Assembly (NCBI GenBank): GCA_027069385.1
Contig: JALXER010000201.1
Coordinates: forward strand, 1-10,100
Origin: Paracoccaceae bacterium
Lineage (GTDB): Bacteria; Pseudomonadota; Alphaproteobacteria; Rhodobacterales; Rhodobacteraceae
Length of the DNA stretch: 10,100 bases
Direction of reading: 5' to 3'
Position 1 is the first letter of the stretch, and each line of letters opens with the position of its first letter. The notes under the pieces are model-generated. The model was not told the DNA's origin. It searched no databases and worked only from the letters and a program-made list of their open reading frames with translations. The position numbers and the translations under genes were made by a program. Below, in pieces: positions 4,802-10,100 of this stretch.

Positions 4802-5935
4802 ATGAACACCATCGCGCCGCACCGGTTGGCCCCGCCCGTGGCGGCGTGGCTTGAGCAGATGATCATGGCCGCGCCCAAAGGGGCACGCCTGCCGGATGCC
4901 GGTGATCTGGCCGGATTGTCGGCGCGGGTCATGCAGGATATGGCCGGTGCGCAGGCAGGCATGGCCGCGTGGCGGGCGCACGCCTATCGGCATAACTATG
5001 GCCCGCGCCGCAAGGTCTGGAGCGCGGGCACCACCCGCATCTATGACTATGGCGGTTCGGGCGTGCCGGTGCTGGTGGTTCCATCGCTGATCAACTCGGC
5101 CGAAATTCTGGATTTGGGCGTGGGGGCGTCGTTTATGGCGGCGTTGCGCGGGCACGGTTTCTGGCCTTTGTTGCTTGACTGGCAAGCCCCCGGCGCCGAT
5201 GAAAGCCGGTTTTCGACCGGAGATTATGTGACCAAGCGGCTGCTGCCCGCCCTGTCGGTTGTCCGGCAGCATTCCGGCCAAAATCCGGCGCTGGTCGGGC
5301 ATTGCGTGGGTGGAACGCTGGCGGTGGCGGCGGCGCAACTGGACGGGAATATCCGTGCGCTGGCCACGCTTGGCGCGCCGTGGGTCTTTCCGCGCCGCGA
5401 CGGGCCGGTGGGCACGCTGCAAGGCGCCGATCCGGCGGGGCTGGTGGCGATGCTAAGGGCGCTGGCCGCGCCCGACAACACCCTTCCGGGCGCGTTCTTC
5501 CAAACCCTGTTTGCCCTGCTTACCCGCAGCCGGACCGGCCAGCGCTTTGCCAGATTTGCCGATCTGCCCCCCGACAGCCCCGAGGCCACCCGCTTTGTTG
5601 CAGTGCAGGACTGGCTGAACACCGGACCGCCGGTGGCCATCGGCGCGGCCAGCCAGATGCTGGTTGACTGGCATGTACAAAACCAGATCGTGAACGGGGG
5701 CTGGCAGGTGGGCGGCACGCCGATTGACGCCACTACCCTTGCCACCCCGACCCTTTGTATTTGCGGCAGGTTCGACAGCGTCACCCCGCTTGAATCCGCC
5801 CGCCCGCTAGGGCAGTTGATCCCCGATGCGCAGGCCCTGACCCCCGATGCCGGACATATTTCAATGCTGATCGGCCCGCAGGCCACAAACCAGACCATCG
5901 CACCGATTGCCAAATTTTTTCTGGATTTCGCGTAA
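4802..5935 (+). CDS. PhaC-family protein (short poly(3-hydroxyalkanoate) synthase-like alpha/beta hydrolase)
   Basis: 377-residue alpha/beta-hydrolase of the PHA synthase family. The PHA-synthase pattern is visible: VPVLVVPSLINSAEILDL (88-105), the strand ending in LLLDWQAPG (123-131), the lipase-like box GHCVGG with cysteine as nucleophile (Cys168), GRFDSVTP carrying Asp325, and DAGHISMLIGP carrying His352. A Cys-Asp-His triad is what separates synthases from Ser esterases. At 377 residues it has only the catalytic domain; class I synthases are near 600, while class III PhaC is about 355 but needs PhaE, which is not in the window. The box (GHCVGG) looks more like class I/II than class III. 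It lies divergent from phaR and upstream of phaA-phaB. The start is uncertain: ATG 4802 lacks a good SD, and an in-frame GTG at 4766 would add 12 residues. It could be a synthase, a thiolysis/depolymerase-side enzyme, or an accessory paralogue. Confidence 0.8.
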   Translation: MNTIAPHRLAPPVAAWLEQMIMAAPKGARLPDAGDLAGLSARVMQDMAGAQAGMAAWRAHAYRHNYGPRRKVWSAGTTRIYDYGGSGVPVLVVPSLINSAEILDLGVGASFMAALRGHGFWPLLLDWQAPGADESRFSTGDYVTKRLLPALSVVRQHSGQNPALVGHCVGGTLAVAAAQLDGNIRALATLGAPWVFPRRDGPVGTLQGADPAGLVAMLRALAAPDNTLPGAFFQTLFALLTRSRTGQRFARFADLPPDSPEATRFVAVQDWLNTGPPVAIGAASQMLVDWHVQNQIVNGGWQVGGTPIDATTLATPTLCICGRFDSVTPLESARPLGQLIPDAQALTPDAGHISMLIGPQATNQTIAPIAKFFLDFA

Positions 5936-5953
5936 TATTATTGCGCTTTATGC

Positions 5954-5983
5954 TTGCGCCCAACAATATTCTAATGCTAGATT
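5954..5983 (+). promoter_or_regulatory. Possible promoter of phaAB
   Basis: TTGCGC (5954-5959) and TAGATT (5978-5983) are 18 bases apart in an AT-rich 95-base gap. The match is modest. Its appeal is position: the predicted start of transcription near 5990 falls inside the palindrome at 5983-6003, a classic layout for repression. Confidence 0.35.
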
Positions 5984-6003
5984 TATGTTGCAATGCAGCA
6001 TAA
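5983..6003. promoter_or_regulatory. Candidate PhaR operator upstream of phaA
   Basis: A 21-bp inverted repeat: left half TTATGTTGC (5983-5991), centre AAT, right half GCAGCATAA (5995-6003). Eight of nine positions pair; the only break is a T where C is needed at 5988. The TGC-rich core resembles the sites described for PhaR in Paracoccus and Rhodobacter (family knowledge from memory). It lies 28 bases before the phaA start and overlaps the likely transcription start. The octamer ATGTTGCA recurs in front of phaR itself. Confidence 0.6.
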
Positions 6004-6017
6004 TCGAATCGCCGGAT

Positions 6018-6023
6018 AAAGGA
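6018..6023 (+). promoter_or_regulatory. phaA ribosome binding site with a self-complementary spacer
   Basis: AAAGGA is followed by TCCTCCT (6024-6030) directly before the ATG. AGGA can pair with the adjacent TCCT, and the spacer resembles the anti-SD end of 16S rRNA. The SD spacing of 7 bases is otherwise ideal and fixes the start at 6031. Confidence 0.55.
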
Positions 6024-6030
6024 TCCTCCT

Positions 6031-7206
6031 ATGAGTTCAATTGTCATCGCATCCGCCGCCCGCACCGCCGTGGGCAGCTTTCTGGGGGCTTTTGCCCGCG
6101 TTCCTGCCCATGATCTGGGGGCCGAAGCCATTCGCGCCACCCTGAAACGCGCCGGTGTCGAGGCGGCCGAGGTTGACGAAACCATCCTCGGGCAGGTTCT
6201 GACCGCCGGTCAGGGCCAGAATCCGGCCCGTCAGGCGCATATCAATGCGGGGCTGCCGGTTGAATCCTCGGCCTGGACGGTTAATCAGGTGTGCGGTTCG
6301 GGGCTGCGCTCGGTGGCGCTCGGGGCGCAGCAAATCATGACCGGTGATGCGGATATCGTCATGACCGGCGGGCAGGAAAACATGAGCCTGTCCCCCCATG
6401 TCGCGCATCTGCGTGCCGGTCAGAAGATGGGCGATATGCAATACATTGACAGCATGATCCGCGACGGCTTGTGGGATGCGTTCAACGGTTATCACATGGG
6501 TGTCACGGCTGAAAACGTGGCGCAAAAGTGGGAAATCAGCCGCGAAATGCAGGATGAATTCGCCGTGGCCTCGCAGAACAAGGCCGAAGCCGCGCAAAAC
6601 GCCGGTCGCTTTGACGAGGAAATCACCCCCTTCACCATCAAGACCCGCAAAGGCGATATCGTGGTGGATCGCGACGAATATATCCGCCATGGCGCAACCA
6701 TCGAAGCCATGCAAAAACTGCGTCCGGCCTTTGCGCGCGACGGCAGCGTCACCGCGGCCAATGCGTCGGGGCTGAACGACGGGGCCGCCATGACCCTGCT
6801 GATGAGCGCCGAAAACGCCGCCAAACGCGGGATTGAACCCATGGCGCGAATTGCCTCTTTTGCCACGGTGGGGCTGGACCCGTCGATCATGGGCGCGGGG
6901 CCGATCTATGCAGCCCGCAAAGCGCTGCAAAAGGCCGGTTGGCGCGCCGCCGATCTGGATCTTGTCGAAGCCAACGAAGCCTTTGCCGCGCAAGCCTGCG
7001 CCGTCAACAAAGAGCTGGAATGGGATCCGGCCATTGTCAATGTCAACGGTGGCGCCATCGCCATCGGCCACCCGATCGGGGCCTCGGGCAACCGTATTTT
7101 AAACACGTTGTTGTTCGAAATGCGCCGTCGCGATGCCAAAAAGGGCCTTGCAACCCTGTGTATCGGCGGCGGCATGGGTGTCGCCATGTGTCTTGAGCGC
7201 GACTAA
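6031..7206 (+). CDS. phaA: Acetyl-CoA C-acetyltransferase (biosynthetic beta-ketothiolase)
   Basis: 391-residue thiolase, the usual PhaA length. It condenses two acetyl-CoA into acetoacetyl-CoA, the first step of poly(3-hydroxybutyrate) synthesis, in the cytoplasm. Catalytic residues are all visible: nucleophile Cys88 in NQVCGSGLRS, His347 in IAIGHPIGASGNR and Cys377 in TLCIGGGMGVAMCLE. Other thiolase landmarks are the N-terminal SAARTAVGSF (8-17), GGQENMS (113-119), NASGLNDGAA (244-253) and EANEAFAAQA (313-322). The gene follows the PhaC-family gene after a 95-base gap containing a promoter-like and operator-like element, and is followed by phaB after 24 bases, so phaA-phaB form an operon. 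A thiolase from ketone-body or leucine degradation would look similar, but the phaB and phaR neighbours make PHA synthesis the main role. Confidence 0.96.
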   Translation: MSSIVIASAARTAVGSFLGAFARVPAHDLGAEAIRATLKRAGVEAAEVDETILGQVLTAGQGQNPARQAHINAGLPVESSAWTVNQVCGSGLRSVALGAQQIMTGDADIVMTGGQENMSLSPHVAHLRAGQKMGDMQYIDSMIRDGLWDAFNGYHMGVTAENVAQKWEISREMQDEFAVASQNKAEAAQNAGRFDEEITPFTIKTRKGDIVVDRDEYIRHGATIEAMQKLRPAFARDGSVTAANASGLNDGAAMTLLMSAENAAKRGIEPMARIASFATVGLDPSIMGAGPIYAARKALQKAGWRAADLDLVEANEAFAAQACAVNKELEWDPAIVNVNGGAIAIGHPIGASGNRILNTLLFEMRRRDAKKGLATLCIGGGMGVAMCLERD

Positions 7207-7217
7207 CAAACAAAAAC

Positions 7218-7223
7218 TGGGGA
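7218..7223 (+). promoter_or_regulatory. Ribosome binding site deciding the phaB start
   Basis: TGGGGA lies 7 bases before the ATG at 7231 but only 1 base before an in-frame ATG at 7225, so the second ATG is the likely start. Confidence 0.7.
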
Positions 7224-7230
7224 TATGAAC

Positions 7231-7956
7231 ATGAACAGAGTTGCACTGGTTACCGGTGGCACGCGCGGCATCGGCGCGGCCATTTCCACCGCTTTGAAAG
7301 AAAAGGGCTATCGGGTTGCGGCCAGCTATGCCGGCAATGACACCGCCGCCCAAGCCTTTAGCAAAGAAACCGGCATTCCGACCTTCAAATGGTCAATCGG
7401 CGATTATGACGCTTGCGTGGCCGGTATTGCGCAGGTCGAAGCCGCCCTTGGCCCGATCGAGATTCTGGTCAACAACGCCGGAATCACCCGTGATGGCATG
7501 TTCCACAAGATGACCCGCGAAAGCTGGCAGGATGTGATCAACACCAACCTGAACGGCGTGTTCAACATGACCCATCCGGTCTGGCCGGGCATGCGCGACC
7601 GCCGCTTTGGCCGCGTGGTCAACATTTCGTCGATCAACGGGCAAAAGGGCCAGATGGGGCAAGTCAATTATTCGGCTGCCAAGGCGGGCGATATCGGCCT
7701 GACCAAGGCGCTTGCGCAAGAAGGCGCGTCGCGCGCCATTACCGTCAACGCCGTTTGCCCGGGCTATATCGGCACCGAAATGGTGCGCGCCGTGCCCCAA
7801 AAGGTGCTGGACGAGCGGGTTATTCCGCAGATTCCGGTCGGCCGCCTGGGCGAGCCCGAAGAAATCGCCCGCTGCGTGGCGTTTCTGGTGGCCGACGAAG
7901 CCGGTTTCATCACCGGCTCTACCCTAACCGCCAATGGCGGCCAGTATTTGGCCTAG
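7231..7956 (+). CDS. phaB: Acetoacetyl-CoA reductase (NADPH-dependent)
   Basis: 241-residue classical short-chain dehydrogenase/reductase of the usual PhaB length. It reduces acetoacetyl-CoA to (R)-3-hydroxybutyryl-CoA, the PHB monomer. Motifs in order: Rossmann cofactor loop VTGGTRGIGAAIS (7-19); NNAG (81-84); NTNLNGVFNMTHPVWPGMR (104-122), a stretch very typical of PhaB; catalytic Ser134 in NISSINGQKGQ; Tyr147 and Lys151 in NYSAAKAG; and VNAVCPGYIGTEM (172-184). The Arg12 after the glycine loop fits NADPH preference. FabG relatives share the fold, but the THPVWPGM and INGQKGQMGQ motifs and the phaA neighbour support PhaB. It is separated from phaA by 24 bases. No clear terminator lies between it and the ATP-grasp gene 57 bases on, so read-through is possible. 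Confidence 0.95.
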   Translation: MNRVALVTGGTRGIGAAISTALKEKGYRVAASYAGNDTAAQAFSKETGIPTFKWSIGDYDACVAGIAQVEAALGPIEILVNNAGITRDGMFHKMTRESWQDVINTNLNGVFNMTHPVWPGMRDRRFGRVVNISSINGQKGQMGQVNYSAAKAGDIGLTKALAQEGASRAITVNAVCPGYIGTEMVRAVPQKVLDERVIPQIPVGRLGEPEEIARCVAFLVADEAGFITGSTLTANGGQYLA

Positions 7957-8013
7957 ATTTAGGCCGGTTTCCCCCCTATTAAGAAAGGCTAACGCACGTT
8001 AAACGGGGGCGTC

Positions 8014-9231
8014 ATGGACGATCAGGAACCTGTATTTAGTCTGGCCATACCGGTTGAAAACTGGAACCTGCGCGAACGTATCGCGCGGGTGCAGGCCGAT
8101 CACGGCATTTCGATCTATCGGCAGCTTTGGGAAATCATGCGCCTGCGCTTTGGCAAGGGCAAGCTGGAGCCGCTCTATTATTCCAAATACGAGCTTTACA
8201 AGCCCGGCCTGACCCGTGAATACAAATCGCAATTCGTCAGTATCAAAACCGGCAAGGCGCTTAATCGCAAGCTGTCGCCAAAGGGTGTGGCCAAACACAA
8301 CTGTTTTATCGATGATAAATTGCTAAGCAGTCTGGCCTTTAGCGCCGCCGGATTCCGTTTTGCCAAAACCCTTGCCATGTACCACCCGACCCGCAAGGCC
8401 GGCAGCTTGCGCGCCATTGACAGGGCCGATGAACTGAAACCGTTCCTGACCGAGCAGGTCGGCTATCCGCTGTTTGGTAAACCGTTGAAGGGCTCGCGCG
8501 GGGTGGGCACCATCCGCATCGAGGGGCTAAGCCCCGATAAGGACCACCTGATCATTACCGACGGGCGCGAAATCAGGGTTTCGCGGTTCTGTCAGGCGGT
8601 GGTGGACGGCTATAGTGATGGCTATCTGTTTCAGGAATTCATTGAACAACACCCCGATGTCAGCCGCCTGACCCCGACAGCCGTTGGCACGGTGCGGGTG
8701 GTTACGCTGATGCAGGATGGCGGGCCGGAGCCGCTCTATGCCATCTGGAAAATCCCCGGCCCGGGGGCCATGGCCGACAACGATTCGGCAAGTTGGAAGA
8801 TCAAGGTCGGGGCATCCACCGCGCTGATCGACCTGCAAAGCGGGAAAATCGTCAAAGTGCGCGCCGGGGTGAACCGGGTTTTTGACCAACCGCTTGAAGG
8901 CATGCAACTGCCGTTCTGGCAAGACGTGGTGAAAACCGTGTGTGACGGCCATGCGCTAACGCCTGACCACGGTATTCTGGGTTGGGATATCGCGCTTGGC
9001 ACGGACGGGCCGGTGATTGTCGAGTGCAACACGTCGCCGCTGCACACCATCTATCAACTGATCACCATGCAACCCCTGTTGGGCCCCGCGCTCAAACCCG
9101 AGATCGATCGGGCGCTGGCCCGCGTCAGCGCCGAGAAAAAACGTCTGGAAGCGTTGGAGATCGAAGCGGTCAAGCGCAACGTCACAACCAAAGTTCACGC
9201 GGCCATGGCCGGACAAAGGAAACCCAAGTGA
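8014..9231 (+). CDS. Sugar-transfer-associated ATP-grasp family enzyme
   Basis: 405-residue predicted ATP-dependent carboxylate-amine (or similar) ligase of the ATP-grasp superfamily, closest in pattern to the 'sugar-transfer associated' ATP-grasp domain. Visible: a basic helical N-terminal region (about 20-95); the ATP-binding loop LFGKPLKGSRGVGTIRI (153-169) with Lys156; QEFIEQHPDVSRLTPTAVGT (207-226) continuing into VRVVTL, a stretch characteristic of this branch; DN at 256-257; and the metal-binding end GWDIALGTDGPVIVECNTSP (323-342) with Asp325, Glu337 and Asn339. A charged helix or coiled coil (364-393) closes the protein. There is no signal peptide or membrane segment, so it is cytoplasmic. 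The ATG follows GGGGG. The stop overlaps the start of the glutamine amidotransferase-like gene (GTGA). The substrate is unknown; there is no glycosyltransferase or polysaccharide cluster beside it, although the family name implies one. Confidence 0.85.
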   Translation: MDDQEPVFSLAIPVENWNLRERIARVQADHGISIYRQLWEIMRLRFGKGKLEPLYYSKYELYKPGLTREYKSQFVSIKTGKALNRKLSPKGVAKHNCFIDDKLLSSLAFSAAGFRFAKTLAMYHPTRKAGSLRAIDRADELKPFLTEQVGYPLFGKPLKGSRGVGTIRIEGLSPDKDHLIITDGREIRVSRFCQAVVDGYSDGYLFQEFIEQHPDVSRLTPTAVGTVRVVTLMQDGGPEPLYAIWKIPGPGAMADNDSASWKIKVGASTALIDLQSGKIVKVRAGVNRVFDQPLEGMQLPFWQDVVKTVCDGHALTPDHGILGWDIALGTDGPVIVECNTSPLHTIYQLITMQPLLGPALKPEIDRALARVSAEKKRLEALEIEAVKRNVTTKVHAAMAGQRKPK

Positions 9232-9962
9232 AAATCGGAATTCTGGAAACCGGACACCTGTCCGAGACCCTGCAACAGAAATACGGCCACTACCCGTTGA
9301 TGTTCTCTGAAATGCTGGCCCCGTACATGCCGGATACCACGTTTGAAACCTTTCATGTGATCGACGGGCAACTGCCCGGGGCGGTAGATGACGCGGACGG
9401 CTGGATCGTGACCGGCTCGCGCCATGGCGCCTATGAACGGCTGGACTGGATGAACCGGTTAGAAGGGTTCTTGCGTGAATGCCTATCAACGGGTGCGCCG
9501 GTGGTCGGCATTTGCTTTGGCCACCAGATTCTGGCGCAAGCCATGGGGGGCAAGGTGGTGAATTCGGATAAAGGCTGGGGATTTGGTGCAAAGGAATATG
9601 CGATCACCGCACAGCCTGACTGGCTGTCGCCGCTGGGTGCGGGGTTTGCTTCTCATGCGGTGCATCAGGATCAGGTGGTCGAAGCCCCCGAAAACACTAC
9701 GGTTTTCGCCACATCCGATTTCTGCCCGATTGCCGGGCTAAGCTATGGGGATCAGGAACGGCCCAAAGCCATTTCCATCCAGCCCCATCCGGAAATGTCG
9801 GCGCAATTCGTGAGCGACCTGGCGGATGAACGGTTGGTTAATGTAATCCCGCCCGAGCAATTCGAACCCGGATACAAATCCCTTGGCACCCCGGTTGACA
9901 ATAAAACCTGGGCTAAAACCATCGCCGCGTTTTTCCGCACGTCCCGAATGCCGGAATCGTAG
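9228..9962 (+). CDS. Class I glutamine amidotransferase-like protein (GMP synthase-like)
   Basis: 244-residue stand-alone class I glutamine amidotransferase domain. The triad is intact: Cys96 in the nucleophile elbow VVGICFGHQILAQAMGG (92-108), His187 and Glu189 in IQPHPEM (184-190). WIVTGSRHGAYE (59-70) corresponds to the oxyanion strand region, and HAVHQDQV (143-150) to the HGDxV-like segment of GuaA-type domains. Such domains release ammonia from glutamine for a partner, or hydrolyse gamma-glutamyl compounds. The start is GTG at 9228, seven bases after AAAGGA; it overlaps the ATP-grasp stop by 4 nt (GTGA), so translation is likely coupled. An upstream extension of this frame lies wholly inside the ATP-grasp gene and is not coding. 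A second amidotransferase-fold protein (the PuuD-like one at 2958-3713) is not closely related. Which acceptor, if any, receives the ammonia is unknown. Confidence 0.88.
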   Translation: MKIGILETGHLSETLQQKYGHYPLMFSEMLAPYMPDTTFETFHVIDGQLPGAVDDADGWIVTGSRHGAYERLDWMNRLEGFLRECLSTGAPVVGICFGHQILAQAMGGKVVNSDKGWGFGAKEYAITAQPDWLSPLGAGFASHAVHQDQVVEAPENTTVFATSDFCPIAGLSYGDQERPKAISIQPHPEMSAQFVSDLADERLVNVIPPEQFEPGYKSLGTPVDNKTWAKTIAAFFRTSRMPES

Positions 9963-9977
9963 CTCTCCCGCAGTCCA

Positions 9978-10007
9978 GCCTTGTGTTTGGCAAGCCAAAC
10001 ACAAGGC
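9978..10007 (+). terminator. Strong hairpin after the ATP-grasp/amidotransferase pair
   Basis: A perfect 14-bp stem, GCCTTGTGTTTGGC (9978-9991) and GCCAAACACAAGGC (9994-10007), with a 2-base AA loop, begins 15 bases after the stop codon. It is followed by TTCCCTTT rather than a pure T-run, so termination may be only partial. Its length and perfection make a transcript-end or 3'-stabilising role very likely. Confidence 0.65.
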
Positions 10008-10022
10008 TTCCCTTTGGGCCGG

Positions 10023-10100
10023 GCCGCCCTGCGGGCGGCAGGGGGGCGTTCCGCCCCCTCGCGACATTCGTCGCTCCCCCCTGAGAGTATTTAAGGAAGA
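10023..10100. repeat. Series of GC-rich hairpins ending in CTGAGAGTATTT (Rhodobacterales-type intergenic repeat)
   Basis: Three perfect hairpins follow each other: GCCGCCC/GGGCGGC (10023-10039, loop TGC), GGGGGCG/CGCCCCC (10042-10058, loop TTC) and GCGAC/GTCGC (10061-10074, loop ATTC), then CCCCCCTGAGAGTATTT at 10076-10092. I recall very similar sequence between genes in many Rhodobacterales genomes, but could not search. No coding frame is supported in 9963-10100. The element may continue past the window. Confidence 0.5.

Noticed and set aside
5224..5913. Long minus-strand open frame opposite the phaC-like gene
   Set aside because: Low-complexity, Ser/Pro/Arg-rich shadow translation; the plus-strand frame has clear PHA-synthase motifs.
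5934..5970. Repeated TTGCGC and AATATT words after the phaC-like stop, considered as a terminator
   Set aside because: The stem that can form is only GCGC/GCGC with a 9-base loop; more likely part of the phaAB promoter region.
6037..7071. Long open frame on the minus strand opposite phaA (344 codons)
   Set aside because: It is a codon-bias shadow of a clear thiolase gene in GC-rich DNA; the peptide has no recognisable domain and no SD-supported start.
7980..8013. TAACG-CA-CGTTA palindrome and C-run/G-run pair between phaB and the ATP-grasp gene, considered as terminator or operator
   Set aside because: The stem is only 5 bp and the C/G runs are too far apart with no T-tract; not enough for a call.
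1..10100. CRISPR arrays, tRNA/rRNA genes, riboswitches, insertion sequences, prophage or toxin-antitoxin genes
   Set aside because: Looked for on both strands; no repeated spacer pattern, cloverleaf, transposase or phage protein is recognisable.

Overview
The window looks like a chromosomal segment of an alphaproteobacterium, most likely a Rhodobacterales (Roseobacter-type) species. The reasons are a fairly GC-rich, evenly coding sequence, protein wording typical of that group (DusA, PhaA/PhaB, PhaR, a DUF465/YdcH protein), and a 3' end made of GC-rich hairpins followed by CTGAGAGTATTT, which I recall from Rhodobacterales intergenic DNA but could not check. I see no phage, transposase, CRISPR, tRNA or rRNA gene. 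No stretch longer than 300 bases lacks a gene; the largest gap is about 190 bases (2766-2957).

Layout. (a) 1-1076, minus strand: tRNA-dihydrouridine synthase dusA, overlapped by 10 nt by the start of a TauE/SafE-type permease that runs off the left edge. (b) 1167-2141, plus: a Tat-exported metallo-beta-lactamase-fold hydrolase, divergent from dusA. (c) 2190-2765, minus: a small outer-membrane beta-barrel protein with a good sigma70-like promoter, flanked by two related REP-like palindromes. (d) 2958-3713, minus: a PuuD-like gamma-glutamyl hydrolase (class I glutamine amidotransferase fold). (e) 3867-4106, plus: a DUF465/YdcH small protein whose stop codon interlocks with that of phaR. (f) 4103-7956: a polyhydroxyalkanoate (PHA) locus, with the regulator phaR on minus and, divergently, a short PhaC-family protein, phaA and phaB on plus. 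(g) 8014-9962, plus: a 'sugar-transfer-associated' ATP-grasp enzyme translationally coupled (GTGA overlap) to a class I glutamine amidotransferase-like protein, closed by a strong hairpin and a series of GC-rich hairpins.

How the genes work together. PhaA condenses two acetyl-CoA, PhaB reduces acetoacetyl-CoA to (R)-3-hydroxybutyryl-CoA, and a PHA synthase would polymerise it. The PhaC-family protein here keeps the Cys-Asp-His triad but lacks the long N-terminal domain of class I synthases, and no PhaE partner is visible, so its exact role is open. PhaR normally senses PHA granules and represses PHA genes; a 21-bp near-perfect palindrome just before phaA, and an identical octamer in front of phaR, are good operator candidates. 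The most speculative but most interesting unit is the coupled ATP-grasp/amidotransferase pair, which has the two chemistries needed for a glutamine-dependent amide ligase.
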